Assembly: GCF_003710105.1 (NCBI RefSeq)
Contig: NZ_CP033325.1
Span: 1,550,001 to 1,614,000 of the forward strand
DNA length: 64,000 nt
Direction: 5' to 3'
DNA from: Georgenia faecalis
GTDB taxonomy: Bacteria; Actinomycetota; Actinomycetes; Actinomycetales; Actinomycetaceae
Position numbers and translations under genes: made by a program. Of the stretch, positions 17,501 to 24,768 are shown piece by piece; the first letter of the stretch is position 1, and every line of letters starts with the position of its first letter. The notes under the pieces are model-generated. The model worked only from the letters and a program-made list of their open reading frames with translations, made no database searches and was not told the DNA's origin.

Positions 17501-18642
17501 TCGGGACGGTTGACGTAGCCGCGCGCCACGCCGGGACCGCTGACGCAGATCTCACCGACCTCGCCGAATGGCACGGAGGTGCGGTCCTCGTCGCGGAGCG
17601 TGACCGTGTACGTCGGCAGCGCCCAGCCGATCGTGACCGGGTGGCCGACGTGGAGGTCTGCCCAGGTGCAGGTGACCGTGGTCTCCGTGGGGCCGTACGT
17701 GTTGAGGATGCGCCGCCCCTCGCCGCCCCACCGCTCGACGAGCTCTTGGGGGCAGGCCTCCCCGCCGACGTTGACGGTGCGGATCGAGGGGATGGTGCGG
17801 TCCAGGGTCGCCAGCACCGTCGGGACGCAGTAGATCATCGTGATCGCGGAGTCCTCGAGGAAGTCGGCCAGCCCTGGGCCCACGCGACGTGCGTCGGTGG
17901 GGCCGGCCACGAGCGTGGCTCCCACCGCCCAGGTGGGCCAGATCTCCTCGATGGAGAAGTCGAACGCGATCGTCATGCCCTGGTACACGCGGTCGGAGGG
18001 CTTCACGCCGTAGAGCGGGGGGACGATGTTGATGAAGTTGCAGATGCTCGACTCGGCGATCTCGACGCCCTTGGGGCGGCCGCTCGAGCCGGAGGTGTAG
18101 ATGATGTAGCTAGTCGGGTCGCCCGAGGTCGACACGGTCGGCCGCACGTCGGGACGCACGGCGACGGCGCCGGCGGCACGGTCCAGCGCCACCACCGGCA
18201 CAGCGAGCTCCGCGCAGGTCTCGAGGTGCGCTGACGTGGTGAGCATGAGCTCCAGGTCCGAGTCCTCCGCGATGTACGCCACCCGCTCCGCTGGTGCGGC
18301 GGGATCGATGGGGACGAACGTGGCCCCGGACTTGAGCACCGCGAGCACGGAGACGTACATCGGCACCGACCGGGGGACGAGGATCCCCACCCGCGCCCCT
18401 GGCCGCAGACCACCGTCCAGCAGGTGGTGCGCCAGCCTGTTCGCCCACTCGTCGAGCGCCTGGTAGCTGAGTGACTCCCCGTCGCACTCGAGGGCTCTTG
18501 CGGTCGGCCGCGCGTCGCACGTGCGCTCGAAGTAGTGGTGGAGTCGGGCCAGCGCCGTCGGCCCGGTCGCGTGCGCGGCCGGCACACCGGGGACGTCGCG
18601 GACATGGGTCTGGGCGGACGTGGTGCTGGTCGTGTGCGTCAT
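14593..18642 (-). CDS. Pls/PosA-type nonribosomal peptide synthetase with membrane-embedded C-terminal domains
   Basis: A 1349-residue membrane synthetase, close to the length of Streptomyces epsilon-poly-lysine synthetase (about 1320). Order: adenylation domain about residues 30-520 (A3 motif YTSGSSGRPKG at 182-192, A4 AFDFSIEEIWP near 226-236, A5 NTYGPTE, A7 YRTGDLGRF, A8 around VKVRGNRVDLQEIE, A10 PSGKADR with Lys513); carrier domain about 535-612 (DDLGGHSLL, Ser574); then paired membrane helices (from about 640, 905 and 1085) alternating with three soluble left-handed-beta-helix-like domains, the layout of the NRPS terminal domain TIGR02353. There is no thioesterase or classical condensation domain. 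It should activate one amino acid and join copies at the membrane. A GAGGGGAG ribosome-binding site precedes the ATG. It heads an operon with acyltransferase, BPL_N protein, phosphopantetheinyl transferase and M1 peptidase. Substrate unknown. Confidence 0.92.
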   Translation of the reverse strand: MTHTTSTTSAQTHVRDVPGVPAAHATGPTALARLHHYFERTCDARPTARALECDGESLSYQALDEWANRLAHHLLDGGLRPGARVGILVPRSVPMYVSVLAVLKSGATFVPIDPAAPAERVAYIAEDSDLELMLTTSAHLETCAELAVPVVALDRAAGAVAVRPDVRPTVSTSGDPTSYIIYTSGSSGRPKGVEIAESSICNFINIVPPLYGVKPSDRVYQGMTIAFDFSIEEIWPTWAVGATLVAGPTDARRVGPGLADFLEDSAITMIYCVPTVLATLDRTIPSIRTVNVGGEACPQELVERWGGEGRRILNTYGPTETTVTCTWADLHVGHPVTIGWALPTYTVTLRDEDRTSVPFGEVGEICVSGPGVARGYVNRPDLTADRFVPDPDGPPGTRMYRTGDLGRFLPAGDIEYLGRADSEVKVRGNRVDLQEIESVILGDDHVSAAVVTLLPATESGGELAGYLLLAEGAPRDGDLIARLHAELRRKVPPYMVPAYLEIVAEIPMLPSGKADRSRLPAPQGSRLVAGDHDYVAPETATEERVAAVWGDVLRLPGGSLSVEADFFDDLGGHSLLAATVVSRLRATESNAGLSIRDLYANPTVRTLARHQELSLLEHGGEPEQGPPPRPVPPTRWRVAAFALSQLSWVYSLLVFFMLPIGIVYSVHGGEPNLAMLEQLLVLFPLSYLFGRWVVPVVGVRLLARGVTPGTYPLWGSTHLRVWATQKAMVLSPLTMLSGSPWAASYLRLAGARVGDACHIGTAEIPLPHLVDLGDGATIGYASHLNAFEIADGTLTIGAITIADDAVVGANTVLEGPCVVGTGAILREQSLLQAGQRVPDATTWSGSPATALDSAGDPVFDLMTECSAAPRQWPVRLLPAFGAGLAFLELLPLLAMAPIVALVWWMLLTQGVVAALIATVLSGPVFVATTCTLIIGVRRLVLPATPVGIHHLRSQLGMEKWFGDKLLEQSLSLNNTLYATLYTPMWLRALGARVGSGAEVSTIANIDPDILTLEDGAFVADMASVGSATYCNGHVAFRPTTVGRRAFVGNASFIPSGTHLGDGSLIGVQSVPPVSGAVPGSSWLGSPAIYLPRREMYDEFTEAQTFRPSARQVRHRYVIELLRIVLPASMLGLSTFATLLAVSAIATTVPMYLLVLLTPLIALGASLALVLAVAALKWTVVGRYRRRVEPLWSGFVRRTEFVTGIYEAVAVPALLAVLAGTPLLAPLLRLFGARIGRRTLIDTTYITEFDLIEIGDDVTVGSHASLQTHLFEDRVMKMSTISLGAGASVGSRAVVLYDSALGEESTLAPLSLVMKGESLLPGTSWRGIPAGPAPRRTRVSPGTEQAGAVR

Positions 18643-18888
18643 CGTGCTCCCCTCGTTGCGGTTCCCCCGCGTAGGTTGTTCGGAGCCGATGTGAGTCCGG
18701 ATGGGTCGCCGGCGCGCGGAATGCGTCTGACTGCTCGGACGCGGGGGGCGGACGTTGTCCCGGACGGTCGGTCGAGGGCGGCTCGGGGCGTCGGCCGCCG
18801 TGGTCGGCTGTCGGCGGCCGCCCCACCCCCGCGGCCCTGCGGACCTGCGCAATGAGCAACTCGGGCCGCCCGTGGAAGGATCAGGGCG

Positions 18889-19437
18889 ATGAGCAGCAGC
18901 GGCGGACGCCCCGACGGCGGCGACAAGCCTCGCGTCGTCGTGCGCCAGGCGCTCCCGGCGGACGCCCGCCGGATCCGCGACATCGTCGCCCCCAACGCCA
19001 CCGAGGGCATCCTCATCGACAAGGACCTCGTCGCGTATTTCGAGTCGATACAGGAGTTCGTCGTCGCCGAGGTCCCGGACGGCGACGAGCGGACCGTCGT
19101 CGGGTGCGGTGCCCTGCACGTGCTGTGGGACGACATCGCCGAGGTGCGCACGCTCGCCGTCGACCGACGATTCCTGCGTCGCGGTGTAGGCCACCACGTC
19201 CTCGGCACCTTGCTGGAGCGGGCGCGCGCCCTCGGGCTCAAGCGCGTCTTCAGTCTCACCTTCGAGGTCGAGTTCTTCGGCGGGCACGGCTTTGTGCCCA
19301 TCGCGGGCACGCCGGTGGGCACCGACGTCTACGCCGCGATGCTCCGCTCCCACGACGACGGCGTCGCCGAGTTCCTCGACCTCGCCCGGGTCAAGCCGAA
19401 CACCCTGGGCAACACGCGGATGCTGCTCGAGCTCTAG
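18889..19437 (+). CDS. argA: Amino-acid N-acetyltransferase (N-acetylglutamate synthase, GNAT)
   Basis: A 182-residue single-domain GNAT enzyme matching the short actinobacterial N-acetylglutamate synthase type, which acetylates glutamate with acetyl-CoA as the first step of arginine synthesis. Landmarks are VVVRQALPADARRIRDIV at the start, FVVAEVPDGDERTVVGCGALHVLWDDIAEVRTLAVD (strands 2-4, with the acetyl-CoA loop FLRRGVGHHVL after it), and VFSLTFEVEFFGGHGFVPI in the acceptor half. It is divergent from the synthetase operon across 246 bases. No other arg gene lies near, which is usual for this stand-alone type. The start was chosen by family length and the AGGGCG sequence ahead of the ATG. 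Confidence 0.88.
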   Translation: MSSSGGRPDGGDKPRVVVRQALPADARRIRDIVAPNATEGILIDKDLVAYFESIQEFVVAEVPDGDERTVVGCGALHVLWDDIAEVRTLAVDRRFLRRGVGHHVLGTLLERARALGLKRVFSLTFEVEFFGGHGFVPIAGTPVGTDVYAAMLRSHDDGVAEFLDLARVKPNTLGNTRMLLEL

Positions 19438-19483
19438 CGGGGCTCGACCCGGCGGCGCACGACGGTCGGCCGGTGGGTGGTCG

Positions 19484-19809
19484 TCAGCGAGCAGGCTCCG
19501 CAGCCGGGCGACGGCGGACTCGGTGTCGGCGAGCCGTCGCTCCATCCGCTCGAGGTGCGACCGGACGAGCGCCGCGCGAAGCGACGTCGGGCGCCGCGAG
19601 CACCTCCCGGGCGACGTCGACCGGCACGTCGAGCGCGCGCAGGGCGCGGATGACCTGCGGTTCGGCCACCTGCTCGGACCCGTAGCGCCGGTAGCCGCTG
19701 TGCGGGTCCACCGACGACGGCGTGAGCAGCCCGGTCTCGTGGTAGAACCGCAGCGCCTTGGCCGTCAGCTTCGTGGCGCGCGAAAGTCGCCGATCGTCAT
19801 GGCACCCAT
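19484..19809 (-). pseudogene. MerR family regulator, two frameshifts
   Basis: The minus strand starts MGAMTIGDF and then loses frame: one base appears to be missing just after GACTTT, because the next frame continues with SRATKLTAKALRFYHETGLLTPSSVD and GYRRYGSEQVAEPQVIRALRALDVPV, a textbook MerR winged helix. A second frame change near 19575 is needed to reach HLERMERRLADTESAVARL, the usual coiled-coil dimerisation helix. Both breaks lie in GC-rich or homopolymer context, so sequencing error is possible, but two in one 300-base gene favours real decay. It converges on the N-acetylglutamate synthase gene. Confidence 0.75.
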
Positions 19810-19872
19810 GGGCCCAGTGTGGCCGAGGGAGCCCGTCAGCGGTCCGGTCCGTGGGCCGACGCGCCCCTTTCG

Positions 19873-20865
19873 TCAGCGCGTGACGCGGAACCGCTCCACG
19901 AGCTGGTCCATGAGGGCGTCGTGGTGCGGGTCGACGCTCCGGCGCGCCGGGTCCTCGTCGTGCCACGCGACGATCTCGCGGGCGCCCTCCTCGAAGGGCA
20001 CGGTGGCGACGAGGTCGGGCACGACGCTGCGCAGCTTGCCGTTGTCGAAGACCGACGAGTGCGTCTTGTCCCCGAGCAGCGACGCGCCCCACTCGGCGTC
20101 GTGCGCGGCGATGACGTCGGAGGGTACGTGGACGATGCGCGCCTGCGTCCCGGCCGCACGGGCGAGGGCGTGAGCGATGGCGTCCCACGTGAGCACGTCG
20201 TCGGACGTGATGTGGAAGGCCTCACCGAGGGTGCGGGGGTGTCCCAGCAGCGGCACGAAGCCCTTGGCGAAGTCCGTGTGGTGGGTGAGCGTCCAGAGCG
20301 AGGAGCCGTCTCCGTGGACGACGACCTCCTTGCCCTGGCGCATCCGCTCGATGAACGTCCAGCCGGCGTCGAAGGGGACGAGGGTGCGATCGTACGTGTG
20401 CGACGGCCGCACGATCGTCGCCGGGAACCCTCGGTCCCGGTACGCCTCGACGAGCACCTCCTCGCACGCGATCTTGTCGCGGCTGTACTGCCAGAACGGG
20501 TTGCGCAGCGGCGTGGACTCCCGGATGGGCAGCCGGTTGGCCGGCGTCTGGTACGCCGAGGCGGAGCTGATGAAGACGTACTGCCCGGTGCGGCCCTCGA
20601 AGAGGTCGAGATCGGTCCGGACGTGGTCGGGGGTGAACGCCACCCAGTCGACGACGGCGTCGAACTCCTCCGTGCCTAGGGCCGCGCGGACCGAGTCCGG
20701 GTCGCGGATGTCCCCGACGACCTGGCGGACGCCGTCCGGGACGTCGCGCCGCCCGGTTCCCCGGTTGAGCAGCGTGAGCTCGACACCTCGCTGCGCCGCG
20801 AGCGCCGTGCTGGCGGAGCTGATGATGCCGCTGCCGCCGATGAACAGGACCCGCAGTGCGCTCAC
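19873..20865 (-). CDS. NAD-dependent epimerase/dehydratase family protein
   Basis: A 330-residue extended SDR. The nucleotide-binding turn reads VLFIGGSGIISSAS (a variant of G-x-x-G-x-x-G in which the last Gly is Ser), followed by VVGDIRDPDSV, FISSASAYQTP and the catalytic-type Tyr-x-x-x-Lys in YSRDKIACEE. The second half has RPSHTYDRTLVPF, HHTDFAKGFVPLLG and EAFHITSDDVLTWDAI, as in sugar-nucleotide epimerases and in the chloroplast RNA-binding-like SDR group. Substrate unknown. It stands alone leftward, between the broken MerR gene and the Dabb gene; the MerR gene reads in the same direction downstream of it. Confidence 0.88.
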   Translation of the reverse strand: MSALRVLFIGGSGIISSASTALAAQRGVELTLLNRGTGRRDVPDGVRQVVGDIRDPDSVRAALGTEEFDAVVDWVAFTPDHVRTDLDLFEGRTGQYVFISSASAYQTPANRLPIRESTPLRNPFWQYSRDKIACEEVLVEAYRDRGFPATIVRPSHTYDRTLVPFDAGWTFIERMRQGKEVVVHGDGSSLWTLTHHTDFAKGFVPLLGHPRTLGEAFHITSDDVLTWDAIAHALARAAGTQARIVHVPSDVIAAHDAEWGASLLGDKTHSSVFDNGKLRSVVPDLVATVPFEEGAREIVAWHDEDPARRSVDPHHDALMDQLVERFRVTR

Positions 20866-20995
20866 GCGCGTCTCCTCCGTGGTGGGGGCGGAGCACGCCG
20901 TCGGTGGCGGTCCGTCACCCCAGGATTGCCGACGCGCAGCGGCACCGCAGGTCGGGGCGGTGCTTCGGGGCGATGAGACGTCGACGCGGCTGCGG

Positions 20996-21298
20996 TCAGG
21001 CGGCCGGTGCGACGAAGTCGAGCTCCTGGAACTCGGCGACGTCGCGGGTCCAGCGGCGTTCGACGAAGTCCACGTGCGTGGGGTGGGCGCTGTAGGCGTC
21101 GTACGCGGCCTGGTCGGCGAACCGCATCCGGAACTGCCACGCGAGCGGGCTCTTGGGGCTCACCTGACGCATGACGGCGAAGTCCTCCACGCCGGGGATC
21201 GAGGTGAGGGCCGTGCGTGCCTCGTCGAGGAAGCCGGCCTCCTCGGGCGAGCCCGGAGCGGCGGAGAGGCGGAAGGCGACGGTGTGCTCGATCGGCAT
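20996..21298 (-). CDS. Dabb family (stress-responsive alpha/beta barrel) protein
   Basis: A 100-residue ferredoxin-fold dimer protein of the Dabb family. It begins MPIEHTVAFRLSAAPGSPEE, the typical first strand with the conserved His, and continues FAVMRQVSPKSPLAWQFRMRFADQAAYDAYSAHPTHVDFVE, where D-x-x-A-x-x-x-Y-x-x-H-P-x-H is the family mark. Functions of the family vary (olivetolic acid cyclase-like, stress proteins); none can be assigned here. A CAGGAGCTGCC ribosome-binding region precedes the ATG. It is divergent from the S51-like gene. Confidence 0.88.
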   Translation of the reverse strand: MPIEHTVAFRLSAAPGSPEEAGFLDEARTALTSIPGVEDFAVMRQVSPKSPLAWQFRMRFADQAAYDAYSAHPTHVDFVERRWTRDVAEFQELDFVAPAA

Positions 21299-21476
21299 GG
21301 CAGCTCCTGGGTCCCGGTGAACGGCGACGGCGATCAGCGGGCGCCCGTCGCCCCGCTCCATCCCGCGCGTGGCGTCAGTCTTGCCCATCAAGGGGGGAGG
21401 ACACACGCTGTCCATGACGACGGCGAACCGTTCTGCGCTGCTCCGATCGACCGGTCCATCCGACGATGGAGGCACG

Positions 21477-22136
21477 GTGAAGTACCTGCTCACGTCAGGC
21501 GGGGTGACGAACCCCAGCATCCACGCCGCGCTCGTGCGCCTTCTCGGCAAGCCGATCTCCGAGTGCGCCGCCCTCTGCGTACCGACCGCGCTGTGGGGCC
21601 ACGCGATGTGCGGCCCCGCATCGGTGCGCGGCTTCATCGCCGCCGAGCCCGGGTCGCAGCACTTGTCCGGGCTGGGGTGGGCGTCGCTCGGTGTCCTCGA
21701 GCTCACCGCGTTGCCCACCGTCCCCGCGGAGCGGTGGGTCCCGTGGGTGCGGGCCGCCGACGTGCTCCTGGTCGACGGCGGTGATGCGACGTACCTCTGC
21801 CACTGGATGCGTGAGTCCGGCCTGGCCGCCCTGCTGCCCTCGCTGACCGAGACGGTGTGGGTGGGTGTGAGCGCCGGGAGCATGGTGCTCACACCGCGGA
21901 TCGGTGACTACTTCGTGGAGTGGCCGTCCGCGCCGGACGACCGCACCCTCGGCGTCGTCGACTTCGCGATCTTCCCGCACCTCAACGCCTTCCCGACGAA
22001 CACCCCGGCCCACGCCGAGCGGTGGGCGGCCGACATCGGCGTCCCCGCGTACGCCATCGACGAGGAGACGGCGATCGCGGTCGTCGACGGCGCCGTCGAG
22101 GTGGTCTCCGAAGGAACGTGGACGAAGCTCCGGTAG
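21477..22136 (+). CDS. Peptidase S51 / dipeptidase E-like protein
   Basis: A 219-residue protein of the type 1 glutamine amidotransferase-like S51 family. It opens KYLLTSGGVTNPSIHAAL, shows the loop LLVDGGDATYLCHWMRESG, and has the nucleophile elbow VWVGVSAGSMVLTP with the catalytic Ser in S-A-G-S. The C-terminal part FPHLNAFPTNTPAHAERWA and YAIDEETAIAVVDG is typical of the subgroup often annotated as Type 1 GATase-like. Dipeptidase E cleaves Asp-Xaa dipeptides, but this branch is not characterised. The GTG start at 21477 is favoured by a GATGGAGG ribosome-binding site six bases ahead. A second S51 protein lies at 44150-44851. Confidence 0.85.
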   Translation: MKYLLTSGGVTNPSIHAALVRLLGKPISECAALCVPTALWGHAMCGPASVRGFIAAEPGSQHLSGLGWASLGVLELTALPTVPAERWVPWVRAADVLLVDGGDATYLCHWMRESGLAALLPSLTETVWVGVSAGSMVLTPRIGDYFVEWPSAPDDRTLGVVDFAIFPHLNAFPTNTPAHAERWAADIGVPAYAIDEETAIAVVDGAVEVVSEGTWTKLR

Positions 22137-22203
22137 GGAGAGCGCCGGGGCTGAACCCGCGATTCCTCGGCGCGGGGCTGTGCCGGTGGGGGAGTATTCG
22201 CCG

Positions 22204-22932
22204 GTGGTCGACTCGTCGGCGGAACCGCCTCCGCGCCCGCGTGCCAGGCGCCGCTGGCTCATCGCCGTCGTCGTGGTGCTCGCCCTGGTCGCCGCGGCGC
22301 TCGCGGCCGCGTGGTACCTCTGGTTCCCGCACCACCGCCCGGCGCTGCGCCCCAACGAGTCCCTCGGCATCGACGTCAGCCACCACCAGGGCGCCGTCGA
22401 CTGGGACGCGGTGGCGGGCGACGGGATCGACTTCGCCTACCTCAAGGCGAGCGAGGGAACCGGGTGGGTGGACTCCCGGTTCGCCGAGAACTGGTCGGGC
22501 GCCGACGACGCCGGCCTGCCCCGCGGGGCGTACCACTTCTTCACCCTGTGCACGCCGGGCGGCGAGCAGGCCGCGCACTTCCTGCGCACGGCTCCGCCGG
22601 AGTCCGGCGCCCTGCCGCCCGCGGTGGATCTCGAGCTCGTCGGGAACTGCAGCGCGCGCCCGCCGGCCGAGGAGGTCGTGGCCGAGCTCGACACGTTCCT
22701 CGCGGTGGTCGAGGAGGCGTGGGGCACCGATGCGCTGCTCTACGTCGGCGAGGACTGGGAGGGCGAGTACCCGGTGCTCGACCGCTCGGACCGCCCCCGG
22801 TGGCTGGTGAGCTTCCTTAGCCGCCCCGACCGCACGTGGACCGTGTGGCAGTTCTCTTGGTGGGGCAGCGTCGACGGCATCGAGGGCGACGTCGACCTCG
22901 ACGTCGCCCGCCTCGACGAGCTGCGCCGATAG
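22204..22932 (+). CDS. GH25 lysozyme, membrane-anchored
   Basis: A 242-residue muramidase. A basic stretch and one membrane helix (WLIAVVVVLALVAAALAAAW) come first, so the catalytic domain faces outward. The GH25 domain starts at LGIDVSHHQGAVDWDAVA, a family hallmark with the first catalytic-site Asp, then FAYLKASEGTGWVDSRF, GAYHFFTL and AVDLELVG (acidic catalytic pair), and ends VWQFSWWGSVDGIEGDVDLDV. It hydrolyses the beta-1,4 bond of peptidoglycan. Several GTG codons are possible starts (22180, 22186, 22204); 22204 has the best ribosome-binding site (GGGGGAG at 9-10 bases). It follows the S51-like gene by about 70 bases and may be cotranscribed with it. Confidence 0.88.
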   Translation: MVDSSAEPPPRPRARRRWLIAVVVVLALVAAALAAAWYLWFPHHRPALRPNESLGIDVSHHQGAVDWDAVAGDGIDFAYLKASEGTGWVDSRFAENWSGADDAGLPRGAYHFFTLCTPGGEQAAHFLRTAPPESGALPPAVDLELVGNCSARPPAEEVVAELDTFLAVVEEAWGTDALLYVGEDWEGEYPVLDRSDRPRWLVSFLSRPDRTWTVWQFSWWGSVDGIEGDVDLDVARLDELRR

Positions 22933-22991
22933 CGGGCGCTTCGCACCGCACCATTGAGGGGCGGGAGATCCGCGCCTCGTGCGGCCACGTG

Positions 22992-23020
22992 TTGCCCGCC
23001 GCTGGGGGCCGCTTTAGGCT
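22992..23020 (+). promoter_or_regulatory. Predicted promoter of the aquaporin gene
   Basis: A -35-like TTGCCC (22992-22997), a 17-base spacer and a -10-like TAGGCT (23015-23020) fit the actinobacterial housekeeping pattern. Transcription should start near 23027, giving a leader of about 52 bases that contains the GAGGGGGA ribosome-binding site before the ATG at 23079. Confidence 0.5.
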
Positions 23021-23078
23021 CGCCGTGCCTGCAGTGCTTGGACGTGTTGCGCGCCGTTGAGGTGCGCGAGGGGGACAC

Positions 23079-23831
23079 ATGAAGCTCGGCAACCGGTTGG
23101 CCGCGGAGTTCGTCGGCACGTTCTGGCTCGTTCTGTGCGGCTGCGGAAGCGCGGTTCTCGCCGCGGGCTTCCCCGACGTGGGCATCGGGTGGCTGGGGGT
23201 GTCCCTGGCCTTCGGTCTCACCGTCCTCACGATGGCGTACGCGCTGGGTCATGTCTCCGGGGCCCACTTCAACCCTGCGGTGACGGTCGGGCTGGTCCTC
23301 GCCAAGCGGTTCGAAGCGAAGGACGCCATCGCCTACATCGTCACGCAGGTCGTCGCGGCGATCGCCGCCGCCGCGGTGCTGTACGTGATTGCCACGGGCC
23401 AGAGCGATTTCTCGGTGGCCGAGTCCGGTTTTGCCGCCAACGGGTACGGCGAGCACTCACCCGGCGGGTACGGGCTGGTCGCGGCCCTGGTGACCGAGGT
23501 GGTCCTCACGGCAGGGTTCCTGTTCGTGATCATCGGGGCGACCGATCGCCGTGCACCCAAGGGTTTCGGGCCGCTGGCCATCGGCTTGGCGCTGACGCTG
23601 GTCCACCTGGTGTCCATCCCGGTCACCAACGCCTCGATCAACCCCGCGCGTTCCACCGGCCCGGCGATCTTCGTCGGGGACTGGGCCCTCGGGCAGTTGT
23701 GGCTGTTCTGGGTCGCCCCGATCGTCGGGGCCGCGATCGCCGGCTTCGCCTACCGCTACATCACGGGCGACGCCGGAGTGGACGACGTCGCCGAGACCGC
23801 CCAGGACCCGTCGGACGCGCCCCAGGTCTGA
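23079..23831 (+). CDS. aqpZ: Aquaporin Z
   Basis: A 250-residue water channel of the MIP family with six membrane helices. Both NPA boxes are intact, in [11 protein letters not shown] (first half) and [12 protein letters not shown] (second half). The opening [30 protein letters not shown] is characteristic of AqpZ, and the Arg after the second NPA with small residues at the filter points to water rather than glycerol passage. The C-tail [18 protein letters not shown] is hydrophilic. It is a single-gene unit with its own promoter and a hairpin right after the stop. Confidence 0.95.
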   Translation: MKLGNRLAAEFVGTFWLVLCGCGSAVLAAGFPDVGIGWLGVSLAFGLTVLTMAYALGHVSGAHFNPAVTVGLVLAKRFEAKDAIAYIVTQVVAAIAAAAVLYVIATGQSDFSVAESGFAANGYGEHSPGGYGLVAALVTEVVLTAGFLFVIIGATDRRAPKGFGPLAIGLALTLVHLVSIPVTNASINPARSTGPAIFVGDWALGQLWLFWVAPIVGAAIAGFAYRYITGDAGVDDVAETAQDPSDAPQV

Positions 23832-23833
23832 CG

Positions 23834-23854
23834 GCCCGGCGCGCCAGGCCGGGC
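23834..23854 (+). terminator. Candidate terminator after aqpZ
   Basis: A perfect 7-base GC stem (GCCCGGC / GCCGGGC) with a 7-base loop begins 3 bases after the aqpZ stop codon. There is no T run, but the position fits transcription termination. Confidence 0.5.
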
Positions 23855-23877
23855 TGAGGCGGCGACTGGAGGGGCGG

Positions 23878-24045
23878 GGTCAAGCCGACGGCCGTCAGCC
23901 CGCCGTTGAAGGTGCCGGTCTCGAACGGGTGGCGGTAGACGCCGTCGCGCGCGCCATCGCCTCGATGACCAGGACGCCGCCGAACGGCCAGTCCCGGATG
24001 GAACTGGAGGGTGACCCGCGAGCCTGCTCCGCTGGTCGAGGTCAT
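23878..24045 (-). pseudogene. Truncated, frameshifted DUF3626-like gene
   Basis: The minus strand from 24045 reads MTSTSGAGSRVTLQFHPG and, later in the same frame, DGVYRHPFETGTFNGGLTA, which match the start and middle of the DUF3626 family (V-T-L-x-F-H-P-D ... D-G-x-Y-R-x-x-F-E-T-G-x-x-N-G-G-L-T-A). The stretch between them makes sense only in a shifted frame (DWPFGGVLVIEAMAR), so a base gain near the first block and a compensating change further on are inferred. The rest of the protein is missing. Its ATG overlaps the stop of the membrane-protein gene by four bases (ATGA), so it was once the second gene of that operon. Confidence 0.6.
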
Positions 24046-24581
24046 CGTCGAGCGGGCTCCGTGAGGGCGCGGTCTGTTCGCCCCGCAGCCCGGTAGTCCC
24101 GCATGGTTCGGCAGAACGTCTGGGCGGGGGGCTGGAGGAGGATCACGACGGCGAAGGTCCACCACGCGGCCCCGACGGCCAGCAGCGGGAACACGGCGGC
24201 CAGGCCCACGGCGCGCCAGGCGAGGAGTGCCGCGACGAGCACGGTGACATACCGCCCGACGCCGTAACCCATTCGCGCAGCGACGGCAGCGGGCACGAGG
24301 ACGACTGCTGCGGCGAGGACCTGCGACGCCAGCACCACGAACGCCTCGGTGAGGTCGAACGCCGATGCGTCCGGTCGAGGGGAGTCCGCGTCCTCTCGAG
24401 AGATCAGCCAGAGGACAAGGAGAGCGAGCAGGGCGAGCGCCGCCCCGAACAGGGCCGTGAGGACCGTGACGACCGCGTACGCGCGGGGTGCCATGGGCGG
24501 GACCCTCCGCCGGGTCGCTCGCAGATCCCCGGGGGCGCCAGCCCCGGTGCCGCTGAGGTCCCCATCGTGTCGTGCCTGCAT
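24042..24581 (-). CDS. Uncharacterised membrane protein
   Basis: A 179-residue protein with a 30-residue hydrophilic N-tail and four predicted membrane helices (AVVTVLTALFGAALALLALLVLWLI; VLASQVLAAAVVLVPAAVA; YVTVLVAALLAWRAVGLA; VFPLLAVGAAWWTFAVVILL), ending in a polar tail. No family is recognised. The ATG at 24581 has a ribosome-binding site (GAAGGGA); an internal ATG at 24494 is an alternative that would remove the N-tail. It is divergent from the flavoprotein gene, and a remnant DUF3626 gene overlaps its stop. Confidence 0.65.
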   Translation of the reverse strand: MQARHDGDLSGTGAGAPGDLRATRRRVPPMAPRAYAVVTVLTALFGAALALLALLVLWLISREDADSPRPDASAFDLTEAFVVLASQVLAAAVVLVPAAVAARMGYGVGRYVTVLVAALLAWRAVGLAAVFPLLAVGAAWWTFAVVILLQPPAQTFCRTMRDYRAAGRTDRALTEPARR

Positions 24582-24768
24582 CGGTGCGCTCCCTTCGCCC
24601 ACGTCCGGTGCGTGCACGCTATCGGCGGGCCCTTGGCCTCTGGTCGGGTTTGGCGGCGCAGAGCCGGCACGACCGCGAGCCGGCATCACAGGGGGAGGCA
24701 ACCGGGCCGAGTTTGCCAGTTCTGCAAGAACCCTCGCACGCGGCGGTGGCGTCCCGCAGGCAGGGCCC

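Noticed and set aside
15469-18234. A long open frame of about 920 codons on the plus strand opposite the Pls-type synthetase
   Set aside because: The translation is Gly/Arg/Glu/Val-rich with no domain match, as expected for the antisense of a GC-rich gene; the minus strand has full adenylation, carrier and C-terminal motifs.
14593-18642. Direct assignment of the synthetase as epsilon-poly-lysine synthetase
   Set aside because: The layout and length fit, but the substrate pocket cannot be read reliably without an alignment, and Pls-type proteins with other or unknown products are common.
22180-22203. GTG codons at 22180 and 22186 as lysozyme starts
   Set aside because: They lack a good ribosome-binding site; the GTG at 22204 has GGGGGAG at suitable distance. 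The choice does not affect the domain call.
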